Source: Epiperipatus broadwayi (lineage: Eukaryota > Onychophora > Udeonychophora > Euonychophora > Peripatidae). From it: 64,000 nt of DNA. The notes under the pieces were generated by a model. It saw only the letters and a program-made list of their open reading frames with translations. It did no database searches and was not told where the DNA came from. Of the stretch, positions 27,466 to 37,647 are shown one piece after another; the stretch's first letter is position 1; every line of letters starts with the position of its first letter. The stretch is from positions 11,737,100-11,801,099 of the forward strand of contig JAQFVV010000022.1 of NCBI GenBank assembly GCA_028023455.1, read 5' to 3'. The translations under genes were made by a program, and so were the position numbers.

Positions 27466-30192
27466 TGTAACAGTCAGAATCATCTATCTCACTAACACAC
27501 TGCATAATTCAAACCCCAGACCCTAAACTGAACATTCTAGGAGGGGTTGCCTTCTAGATATACTAAGTTCGAATCTAAAGTCCAAATTTCACAGCGCCAC
27601 CTACGTGATAATGCATCTGATGCTACAACTAGTATAACCTTTTACCGGTGCCTGGTGGTCAGGGAGAAACAAAAGACTCTATACTAAGATAAGTTTGGGT
27701 GGCTAATTAACGTCTATGGATTTATAAAAGAAATGCAGAAAATATATATATATAGACCGAGACAGTGATAGGAATCCAATAAAATAAGAGATAAAATTTA
27801 GTTTTAAATAATTTCACACTATTTATTTATATATATAAAACGCCACTGTCTGCTTATATGAGACAGGAACGCGTATTAAATAATTGTTGGCATTTATATT
27901 TCAGTAATGACAAAAAGGTTTTAAAACAGAGTGATATATTCTATTCCTCGGGCTAATAGCGTTACGATAATGTGTTTGACAAGATAGGAACATGTGCGAG
28001 GTGCTTTGAGTAAATAGACAAGTTTAAGACAATATTTGAAATTAAATGTTCTAAAATATTTATTGATTTTGAGAATAGTAACGGACTAAAGCTTACTAAG
28101 CAAATGTGGGAATGGGATCAAAGCATTTATTTGAGAATAATAATAGATTTGTATTGGGAGGTCAGTATTGCTGATAGTGAATTTATAAAGTTGGAGGGTG
28201 TGACTCGTTTAAGTCACGGATGCTTTGTAAAATAAATATAAAATGAAACAATATTGAAGATCCGGAATAATTATGGAGGGCATCTTGCCGCTAACCCGTA
28301 GGAAAGTATTTTGACGAACAGCCGAAACTTAGCGACTGTGTGACGATTGCGTTTAATTCCCAGGGGTGTCATTTGTGAACACCCTCTGCCTGGAAACTTG
28401 CAATAAGCGAAAAGAACGGACTTTGCCATGTAAAGAATCCTTGGAAAAATAAAACAAAGCGGTCTCAACAACCAATTCATGTACCAGCAATACGAGACTA
28501 GTGTATATAAAAACATACTAAATGGGTTTTACTTGGATTAAGAGAAATGCCCAATCAAATTCCCTGAAATTCATTTAAAAGGGTCCGCACATTCTCGACA
28601 TCAATGATGAACTTTATAATTAAAGTAGAACACGGTAATTAAAATAAGAAAATGCATGCTTGCGGGTTTGAAAAGTAAGTATAGATTTATATACGCAATC
28701 ATGCATTTGGGGACACATTTAATCATTGACTTCGCACATACTCTTATATTAGATTAAAATCAATAACATGTAGATTTTAAACTATGTGATTATGTTACAT
28801 TAAAGAAAAGAATCGCCCTCGAATGAGTGATTTGCAAGACAATAAAATTGGAAAATTATAAATTTAAAATATGCCTTAATAGCGGCGTCTTATTTTCAAT
28901 AGAGAGAATAATTCACTCGGTCAAAGACGATTCTGACACATTATCATAATAAAATAAAAGAAAGCTTTATAAATAGAAAATATTAACCCAAGGATAGAGC
29001 AAAATGTTGAGTATATTTAAATACATAATGAAGTTGTGAAATATAAGAAAACAATGTTAAATAGCTATAGCATGTTAGTTAGTGATCACAAGAGCTCTTG
29101 GGTTAATTTAGGTTACCTCTGGAGAAGCATTTGCAGGTAGATGTTCGGCAGGTTTTATAATTCAGCAGCAAAATCTGGAATGTTCATATTTTGGCAGCAG
29201 CAGCAGCAGTTCCGGGATCCATGTGATAATTTTTTGATGGTATGGAGCAGCGGCTGGCTATTCTGAGGGGACATAGCCATCTTAAATGCCTCTACTTGGA
29301 CATGTCAAGGTTAGCAAATTATTAGAATTTTAGAACAACTCAGAAACCTTTAGACAACTCAGAATTCTTTAAAAGCTTAGAATAACTCAGAAACCTTCTT
29401 ACAACTCAGAATTCTTTAGAAGCTTAGAATCCAGAACAAAAGAAAAAACATCCTTTTTATAGTAAAATTTAACAATAGATTTGTCCTGGAGCATACAAAA
29501 TTATTGGACTTATCTGCTGTAATTAAATCTATCCGAATGTCTAAAAGAATTCAACATTAATTAATTTCTTTTGTTAACTTCCCCATCGACATTCGAATTA
29601 CAAACTAGATTTAATTAAAATTACTGCTACTAATTAAAGAAAACTTAAGTGGACAGCTGCTGTTTTTAGATAAACTTATATAATTAAACTATTGTCCCTC
29701 ATTTATTTTAACAGAAATATTTGGGATGATTTTTATTAAATAAAACGAAAATTATTTTATTTTAAATTGTAATATTTGAATCTATCTACTAAACGAATAT
29801 TTACTAAATGAATTTTATTTTAAATCAAAATATATTACGACGGTAATATATTTGTAAATAGATCCAAACAAAATAACTAACAATTTATAATTTTGATATG
29901 TTTTAAAATGGATATCATACTGTGTGTGCAATTATGACTTATATAACTTACTTTTTAATAAATGTAAATTATGTGAACAAATACATAATTCATAATATTT
30001 TATTTTATTTGGGAATAAGTTATATATATAATACGAGCATTGTGCTCGTGGTTTAAAATTAGGCGGGATTTTCGGTATATAAGTGTATTGCAGACACACT
30101 ACGATAGATTGGGGTTCAAACTAAGGTATGAGGGTAGGAAGTAGGTGAGAAAAGGTGAAACGAAGATCTGCAAAGCAGACCTTACTGTTTCA
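27466..30192 (-). repeat. 3' LTR of E3 (2727 bp), with the empty site for E2
   Basis: Nearly identical to 32705-33071 joined to 43464-45796, apart from a roughly 30-bp deletion and scattered substitutions in the latter. At 27821-27844 it has the uninterrupted sequence ATTTATTTATATATATAAAA, into which E2 inserted in the other LTR. Short CAG runs occur near 29197-29211. It also carries a segment (27592-27660, GCGCCACCTACGTGATAA) that looks like a decayed relative of the SINE in E2. Confidence 0.88.
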
Positions 30193-30205
30193 CATTCCTT
30201 TAGTG
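30193..30205 (-). promoter_or_regulatory. Short polypurine-like tract of E3
   Basis: On the minus strand CACTAAAGGAATG precedes the LTR start TGAAACAG. It is weaker than the tracts in E1, E2 and E4, so the assignment rests mainly on position. Confidence 0.4.
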
Positions 30206-30528
30206 ACGGAACAAAAAAAATTGTTAAAAAAAAAAAAGATCTTACAACAGGTGTCCACCTATGAAGCCTGCATAAAAAAAAAATTTACAAGATAACCCAT
30301 AATGTACAGGATATAAATATAATGAAGAAACGAAACTGAATTATATACCTGGATCATATTAATAAATCTACCATCTAGCGAACATTTTTTAATATCCCCC
30401 CCCTCTTTCAACAAAATTTTATTTAAAAACTAATCGTTTAACCCTGTTTATATCCGATCTCCTTTTTATATTACCCTGTGATGTGTCCATTTTTATTTTT
30501 TTATTTATTTTTTTAAAAAAAAAAACTA

Positions 30529-31362
30529 CTATAATCCTGGGTCTGGTGGGTAATACATGCCTTTATATTTTAATAAGTGCAGTCTCCGATTATCAGGTCT
30601 CTTTACCTTGTCTGGCGGTTCTTTAGCCCAGAGACTGAAATCCAGACTGGTTAAGAATTCGGCCACTTCCTTTACTTCATGCGGTTGATATATTTTTGCT
30701 ATATCAGGTGGGATATTTTCCTTGTGTTTTTTATATACTTTGATATTGGTGGTAAGCTGGGTTTGAGGCCCTAGGTCTCGTATATCATTTGCTGGAAATA
30801 TCCTGTCTAAATATAGTTTGGGACCCTTTTTTATTTCATGAAATATTTTAATATTGATAAGCTTGGTTAGCTGGGTTGGATGTCCTATGTCTGGTGGATC
30901 ATTTTCTGGAAGTACTCTTTCCAAATAAAGTTTGGGACATTTTTTTATTTCATGGAATATTTTAACGTTGACAAGCTTGGTTAGCTGGGTTTGAGGTCCG
31001 GTGTCCTGGACATCATTTTTTTCATTTGCCGAATCATTGGACACTAATTTCTGGTTCAGGGATTCATCTGTTAATGACCCTACCGAGTTCAGGTCTGTTT
31101 CATCTTTTCTTGGTTCAATGACCCTTTTATCGTTCTTCATGCAGCATTTTTCAAATGCAAGTTGGAGGGCTTCCTGTCCCTCTCTCACTTGTGCCAATTC
31201 GTAGATGAGTTTGGCCAACTCTTTACATTCCTCAGCTCTCCTTCGAATTTGCTCTTCTTCCCATCGTCTCGCTCTTTCTTCACTTTGCTCCCACATCTCT
31301 ATAAGATCCCGGAATTGGATCTCATTGGTATCCATATTTTCCATGGCCTTGGATGTTACCAT
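30529..31362 (-). CDS. E3 gag-related coiled-coil protein, 277 aa
   Basis: An intact minus-strand frame, the only one in E3. Residues about 10-75 form a charged Glu/Arg-rich coil (EQSEERARRWEEEQIRRRAE). Residues about 117-215 hold two and a half copies of a roughly 38-residue unit with TQLTKLxNxKIFHEIKKxPK. Near the C-terminus EVAEFLTSLDF resembles RAEFLTQVDY in the E5 gag, and KEPPD recurs in both, so it seems to keep the end of a gag capsid segment while the rest is gone. No zinc knuckle, protease or polymerase. Starts with MVTSK; a second methionine follows at residue 7. It lies between leader and 3' LTR, the gag position. Function unknown; a structural or RNA-binding role is inference. 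Confidence 0.65.
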   Translation of the reverse strand: MVTSKAMENMDTNEIQFRDLIEMWEQSEERARRWEEEQIRRRAEECKELAKLIYELAQVREGQEALQLAFEKCCMKNDKRVIEPRKDETDLNSVGSLTDESLNQKLVSNDSANEKNDVQDTGPQTQLTKLVNVKIFHEIKKCPKLYLERVLPENDPPDIGHPTQLTKLINIKIFHEIKKGPKLYLDRIFPANDIRDLGPQTQLTTNIKVYKKHKENIPPDIAKIYQPHEVKEVAEFLTSLDFSLWAKEPPDKVKRPDNRRLHLLKYKGMYYPPDPGL

Positions 31363-32656
31363 GATTGATGATGATTTTTTTTTCCTTTTATTTTATTTCT
31401 AACTATTACTATATCCTAAAAACTCTTAAACACAATGTATAGCACTGATAAAGAAAATGTTTAAACTGTTTTACGTTGAGCTTATTAAAACTAATACGGT
31501 AAAAAAAATACTCTTATTATTTTTCCTTGTTTAAATCTCTGCGGTTATTACATTTGACTTCAAATTTTATTAATGGCTAATAGGCTATCTCCCTCTCGGT
31601 TCTGTTGGCCTAATTGCTGCTTTTATATTTATCACTTAAAACCCCCGACTACTACCCTCTTACTACTGCCAAAATTTCTCGCTTAAATCTGCTGCCAACA
31701 TATATATTTTTAACTGCCCGTATATATATAAATCTATTAAATTCTACCTGTCAAAAATATTTCGCTAACATATATATTTTTAAACTCAAGCAAATTTTAT
31801 TTATATATATTAACATTCGCTAGATCCGGGTATAATTATTTCGTTCCCTCTTATTTAAGATTTTCAAACATATATATTTATTTACATAATTATTGATCCG
31901 ATTCACATCTCATTATTTGGTCTAAGAAAAATTTACACACGTTTAGAAAAACAAATTTCATACAAAAGAATTGAGCCTGGTGACAAAATTTATTTTAGAA
32001 GTAACTCCGTTTAGTGAAATTACCCTTGGGCGCCATGTCACCAGTTAAAAATATCCATAGACTGTTAGCTTCCCAAAATTAATTTTAATAACTATTCCAT
32101 TTAACTACGGGCACTCGTTAAAACATTCACATTTTTTTTTATTGATTACAACATTTGATTTATAATTATTTCTGAATTCCATACGATAGCCTATTATATC
32201 TAGGTCATTACCGTACAAAATTATCATTATGCTATATTGCGCATTGAGCTGATAAAACTTTATTTTGATAGAACAATACAATATTTGAAATCTTCATAGA
32301 TTGTCACAATATTCACTTGGGACAATATTTAAGTAACTTACGCTATGCATACATAGCGTGATTTAAGTGAAACAATAAATACAGATAATACAGATGGCTC
32401 GTATCGCACTATAGCATGTTTGGACAAGTTCTGATTATATAGGATAAATAATTGAATGCCCGAGTCAAACAAAATATATGAAATATACACGCAAATAAAC
32501 TATATAGATAATATAGAGTTTGAAAAATATCATATATATATAAAACATAAGAAATTTGAGCGATTAAATATGAACAAAACACTAAAATTAAGCTACAGGG
32601 ATGTGGGTGTTTTAAATAATTAAGATCTACGTGGATGTGGGTGTTTAAATATTCGA
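31363..32656 (-). other. E3 leader with further primer-site-like sequences
   Basis: Non-coding. On the minus strand ACTGGTGACA at 32036-32045 is followed by TGGCGCCCAAGGGTA at 32021-32035, i.e. an LTR-end-like sequence joined to the exact first ten bases of the tRNA-Lys primer site. Near 32590-32656 two units of about 36-45 bp (CACCCACATCCACGTAG type) follow the proximal primer site. Confidence 0.5.
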
Positions 32657-32678
32657 GGCTCCACGTTTGGGCAAGCCA
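32657..32678 (-). promoter_or_regulatory. Primer-binding-site-like sequence of E3
   Basis: Minus strand TGGCTTGCCCAAACGTGG then AGCC, 26 bp after the LTR end; resembles the tRNA-Lys primer site with insertions and substitutions. Probably degraded. Confidence 0.5.
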
Positions 32679-32704
32679 TGGACCCAGAAAAAAAAAATTT
32701 ACTA

Positions 32705-33071
32705 TGTAATGGTCAGAATCATCTATCTCGCTAACACACTGCATAATTCAAACCCCAGACCCTAAACTGAACATTCTAGGAGGGGTTGCCTTCTAGATAT
32801 ACTAAGTTCGAATCTAAAGTCCAAATTTCACAGCACCACCTACGTGATAACGCATCTGATGCTACAACTAGTATAACCTTTTACCGGTGCCTGGTGGTCA
32901 GGGAGAAACAAAAGACTCTATACTAAGATAAGTTTGGGTGGCTAATTAACGTCTATGGATTTATAAAAGAAATGCAGAAAATATATATATATAGACCGAG
33001 ACAGTGATAGGAATCCAATAAAATAAAAGATAAAATTTAGTTTTAAATAATTTCACACAATTTATTTATAT
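32705..33071 (-). repeat. 5' LTR of E3, inner part
   Basis: Ends on the minus strand in CTGACCATTACA. Continues at 43464 after the E2 insertion. Confidence 0.88.
33068..33071. repeat. Target-site duplication ATAT of E2 (left)
   Basis: Matches 43460-43463 on the other side of E2. The target is an AT run, so exact register is uncertain, but comparison with the empty site at 27821-27844 supports it. Confidence 0.65.
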
Positions 33072-36000
33072 TGTGCCATTACAATTTAGTCACTAGCTAA
33101 ATTTATAGTAATGTGCATGTAGAAAAGGTAAACCAAAAATCATCATCACAATTTTATATAACCATAAAGGAAGTTGTAGGGCATCCAAGTTTAAACCCTA
33201 CAAGGTCCAGTTCTAAAAGCTTTAAACAGAGAAAGAATGGGTCAACAATTATATGCTTTATTTGTTTGTGTGTTGATAGAAAGGTAATACACACATTTAA
33301 ACTATTTAATATTTAATTTTTCTGTTAAAAAGCAAAGTTATAATGCATACATATAGGCAATGTATGTGTAAATTATTTATTTGTTTTATATTTCAAATAT
33401 TCAACATTTTAACTTTCTTTAAAACTAACCTATGCTTGATCAATTCTAATATTTTATTCTATACTTTTATTTTGCTTTTCTTTAATTATAAGTGGGATTT
33501 AAAAGTTACAGATTTAATTAAATAATTGGGTTATAATTACTAAGCTAGCAATTATAGTATTTAAGGTTAGTTTATGAATGATTTGAAAGAATGAAGGATG
33601 TGTGTACATTACATACAAAATTTTACATTTCCTAAATATTGAAAGAAAAGGAAGTATTAAATCTGTTAAATTATTTTTTTTGTACAATTTTTTTTTGTTA
33701 AAAGAGGAAATCTGTTTAATCAGATATCGATCTTTGTAGTAAATTTTTTTGTAAATGATTGTTTCACTTTGGAAGCTTATAATGGGAAATTTTTGAAATT
33801 GTCTTATCAAGATCTAAAGAAGGAAGCTCAAAGATTTGAAGTGTTACCTGGATGTTAAAAAGAAAGAAAAAACAAAAGAAAGGAAATAAGAATTGAGTCT
33901 ATTTTTTTTTTAAAACAAAAGTGTCTGGAAAAAGGATTAAACTTTTCAGTTGAAAAATACTTTGGTTGAAAATAAATTAGAGATCTAATTAAAACAAATT
34001 TGTCCAAAAATAGCAAGTGATGCTATCTCTGATTGGTTAAGTTAGCTAAAAATTGGATATAAAAAGCTGTCTTGAATTATTATTAAGATTATTATTGTGA
34101 TTGATTCAGATTATTAAACTATAATATTGAATGTTGAAAATATAAGAAATGGCGGGCTAGAAAAATTATATGTATATTCCATTTGCCGGACCATCTGGGG
34201 AAGCTGCACATCACATAGGAAAGAAAAGATGTGTCTAAAATAATATTCTACACCTTTCAACTGACCAGATAAATAAGATGTTTTTAATAGAAGGAAGAAA
34301 GCATTCACCTGCATTCAAAGAAGATGAATTAATCTACTGATAAATATTAATCATCAAGTCCAATTAATTGTTACAACAACTGATTTTAAACTCAAGAAAA
34401 TTTACAAATGGGAAAACAACTGCTGTATTTCATCCACATGCTTGACAAGAAGAGAAGAAAAATTAATATAATGATTTCCAAATTGTCCACTAAAGCAAAT
34501 AACCTCAATAGAGTCATCATCATCAAATAGTTATCCACCTCAAGAAAGAGATTGTTCCCAGTAAAACGGAAATAGTAGCTGCAGAAATATAAACAAACGA
34601 CAAGTTTGAACCCTTGGAAATTCGCCACAAACAAAAGATCGGTAATATGACTTTTTATATCTATTTTCTTTATGATATCAGTCTTAATAAACATTTTAGC
34701 AATAAAGTGGTATATTTTTATTTAAAGAACTTTTAAAGACTATTCAGATCGATTAAAACAAGAATGTCTTACTAATAATAACTTTGAGCTTCATAAATGA
34801 TCTTGAATGTATGAAAATTATTTGTTTATTAATTTTACAATATTAATGTGTAAAACAATTTTTTTTTTATGGTATTATGATTTTAGTTTTAACTAATATA
34901 TTATTATTTTGGTTTTAAATAATATTTTGTTATCATGGGATAAAACACGCACATACATAATGATATTTTTATATGTGTATAATTGTGAGTGAATGTGAAA
35001 TAATGAGTAGTATTAGAATATTAGATTATTTTGTTTCAAGTTCAGTATAGATTTCAGCGCTTGGAAGGGAGGGGGAGAAAATAATTTAAAACTCTTTTCT
35101 AAAACTTGCTCTTTCAATTTTACTAACATTTTTTTTTTACATTCTATTTACATGTTGGATTTTTAAAGTATGTGTGCTAATGAGCAGATAATATTTTTTT
35201 TTAAATACTTTTCTCATGGAGTGAAAATCATGGTCAATGTGACGTCCAACTTAATACAAAATACATTTGAAGGGAAAGGGGGAAGAACTTAAAATTAATC
35301 TGAGGATTGTTATATAATCAATTATTATTATTATTATTCATGTCAATTTTCATATTTATCTAGAAATTTTTATGTATATGTTAGAAATGTAGTAATAAAT
35401 ATTAGTTTGTTTTATTAAACGAGGCGTATATATTTCATTAAGTGTAGTCTTGGTTAAGTGTGATTATTCATCATCATCAATGGTTGAATATTAGTTATTT
35501 AAGATATAAGTAAATATGCTAAAATTAAGCAATAATTATGAATTTCTTTATAAAATTTAGTTTTATGTTTAGGCTTAGTCCTAGAGCTGTAGTTGAAACC
35601 CTTGTCATTATTGTTATTATTATCATCATCATCATCGTCATCAACGTTTTAATTAATGAGCTGTTTAACTGTTTAAAGGCCATAAATAAATATTGATTTT
35701 ATAATATTTAGTGATCTCTTAGTATTATTATAACCACATCCCATCATCTATTTCATGCAAGGATGAGTGAATTGCCATCCTAAATTAGTTATATATAATC
35801 TGAGCTAGTGAACTTATAAAAATATTGAAACACATTTGTTATGTTAAGATCTGAGAAATGATTTATGTCTAATATACTCCACTTTGGTTTAAAGATGTTT
35901 TACTTTTACCTAAATATTAGTGCTTATAGTGATATGGCTCAAAAAGCAAAATCTTCCATTTTTATTAGAAATAAAGTACCAAAAAGGGGATTCAAACCCG

Positions 36001-36316
36001 GTACATGTGAAAGGTTATTAGATATAACCGTGTCTAGATTCAGATAATCTAGTGGCGCCCTGCTAGACCATATTCACTTAGTATTTGTTTAAACATGCAC
36101 TTAACATCAAACCAAGAAATGAAAGTGGATAAAACCTACTGCCTGTATACCTGAGTTATATTTTATTGAATTACTAGTGTACTCACTTCACGTGATTTCC
36201 ATATACTGATTTCATATAATACCTGGTTATTAATAATTTCCTTATAATTCTTGATAGTGTTATATTTTGAACCTTTACTTAGTTATTTCTATTTGAACTC
36301 ATTTATTTATGTTACA
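33072..36316 (+). repeat. 5' LTR of E2 (3245 bp)
   Basis: Closely matches 40170-43459. Contains a SINE-like tRNA-related segment on the minus strand at 35987-36075. Many small open frames inside occur identically in both LTRs and are not genes. Confidence 0.92.
35987..36075 (-). repeat. tRNA-related SINE segment inside the E2 5' LTR
   Basis: Minus strand: TGGTCTAGCAGG (A-box-like), an anticodon-stem-like pair CTAGATT/AATCTAG, a 6-bp stem GGTTAT/ATAACC in the position of a long variable arm, and GGGTTTGAATCCCC (B box). This is the order of a class II (Ser/Leu-like) tRNA. Followed by an A/T-rich tail. A related copy lies at 58868-58950. Confidence 0.55.
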
Positions 36317-36317
36317 A

Positions 36318-36336
36318 TGGACACCCAACGTGGGGC
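36318..36336 (+). promoter_or_regulatory. Primer-binding site of E2, tRNA-Lys type
   Basis: TGGACACCCAACGTGGGGC matches the tRNA-Lys(CTT) complement TGGCGCCCAACGTGGGGC except for one extra base and one G-to-A change. It starts one base after the LTR end GTTACA. Confidence 0.78.
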
Positions 36337-37647
36337 CTGATATTTTACCATATACCTGAAAAAGAGAGTCTATAGAATGATGGGAGATGTGTGGTTAAAA
36401 ATAGAGAAATTTTTTTTAGTAAAATTTTTTTTTTTCAGTAAAAATTTTTTTTTGTCTTACAAAATTTTCTTGGCCAAACAGTCTTATTTTAGATGATGAT
36501 GTTTAATATGATTTAATTTTTCATTGATGATGATAAAATGGGTACAGCCATAAAACAGCTTAGTTTTTTTTTTTTATCAATTTTGAAAATAGAGATGAAT
36601 ATCACAACTTAAGACAAAGGTGAAATAAATAATAGATTTTTTTTTGTGGAACATTAAAATGATTTATTGCCAGATAGGATAGGCATAGTAATAGTGATGA
36701 ATTATGGAATAGTAGTCTCATGTGTGTTTGGGGAGTTCATTTTGTAAAAAGTCTATGATTTTAGAGGTTTGATTGGATGGTTGATCGTTGGAGTTTGGTT
36801 GGTTAGATTGCAGTTTTGATGATGAGTGGAGAGTTTTGTCATTGCCTTGAGAATGCTATGTATTTCGTGTAACTTATGAATGATCAAACCCATTCACTGC
36901 TCCAACCCAATTTATATGTTATCTTTATTTTATCATGAAGCAGTTAACAGCAGACCTGCCATGATATCAGCCTATAAGTCTCCAAGAGAGAGAGCACGGC
37001 ATAGTTTTCCAATCAAGTTTATATGTTATTCTTATTTTATCATGAAGCAGTTAACAGTAGTCCTGCCATGATATCAGCCTATAAGTCTCCAAGAGAGAGA
37101 GCAAGGTTTCGTTTTTGTAGTCTATAATAAGCAGGGCATTCCTTGATACTTGCCACATAAGACTCCAAGAGAGAGAGCAAGGCATAGTTTATCTATTTTA
37201 GCCCCTAAGACTTAAAATACATCTTTTATTGCAACAGAGTTTGCTTCATTCAATCAAGGGTTGTGGTAGTTAATAGTGATCGAATTGGGATGATCTTCTG
37301 AGTGCTCGTGATGCATTGTGTGATTATAGTGCTGTGACTGAATTCTTTTATTTATCTCAAGATTGTGAACTGCTAGTCATTCTGTGGACTGTCAATATCT
37401 GTCGGATTTCTGGGAGAATGGATGAATGTATAATTTGGGCTATTACAGACAGACATGCACTATATAGATTATTGTTGTGTAGTTCATTAAATAAGGATAT
37501 TAAAATTTTTTTTTGTTGTATTTGTAAATGCATAATAAGGTGAAAATCAAATCAGTCAGTTGGTCAGAATAGGTGTCAGACAGGGAGAAGATGTGTGGAT
37601 TTTTGATGGTCAGGGAAGTACAGATGGGATATATATAGTTTTATAAC
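36337..37647 (+). other. E2 leader with a tandem duplication
   Basis: About 108-bp units containing ATCATGAAGCAGTTAACAG and TCTCCAAGAGAGAGAGCA repeat at about 36907 and 37015, with a third partial unit to 37190. The region is homologous to the E1 leader around 13700-14230. Confidence 0.65.

Noticed and set aside
27592-27660. tRNA gene or intact SINE
   Set aside because: Shares only GCGCCAC and TATAACCTTT-type phrases with the SINE in E2; no full cloverleaf, so it is mentioned only as a possible decayed relative.
28271-28516. 81-residue minus frame also found at 43906-44151
   Set aside because: Occurs in both LTRs of E3; no domain or conserved coding pattern beyond LTR identity.
33343-34694. 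Several 60-100 residue frames recurring at 40440-41791
   Set aside because: They are duplicated because both lie in the two LTRs of E2. None has a domain, and small indels between the LTRs change their frames.
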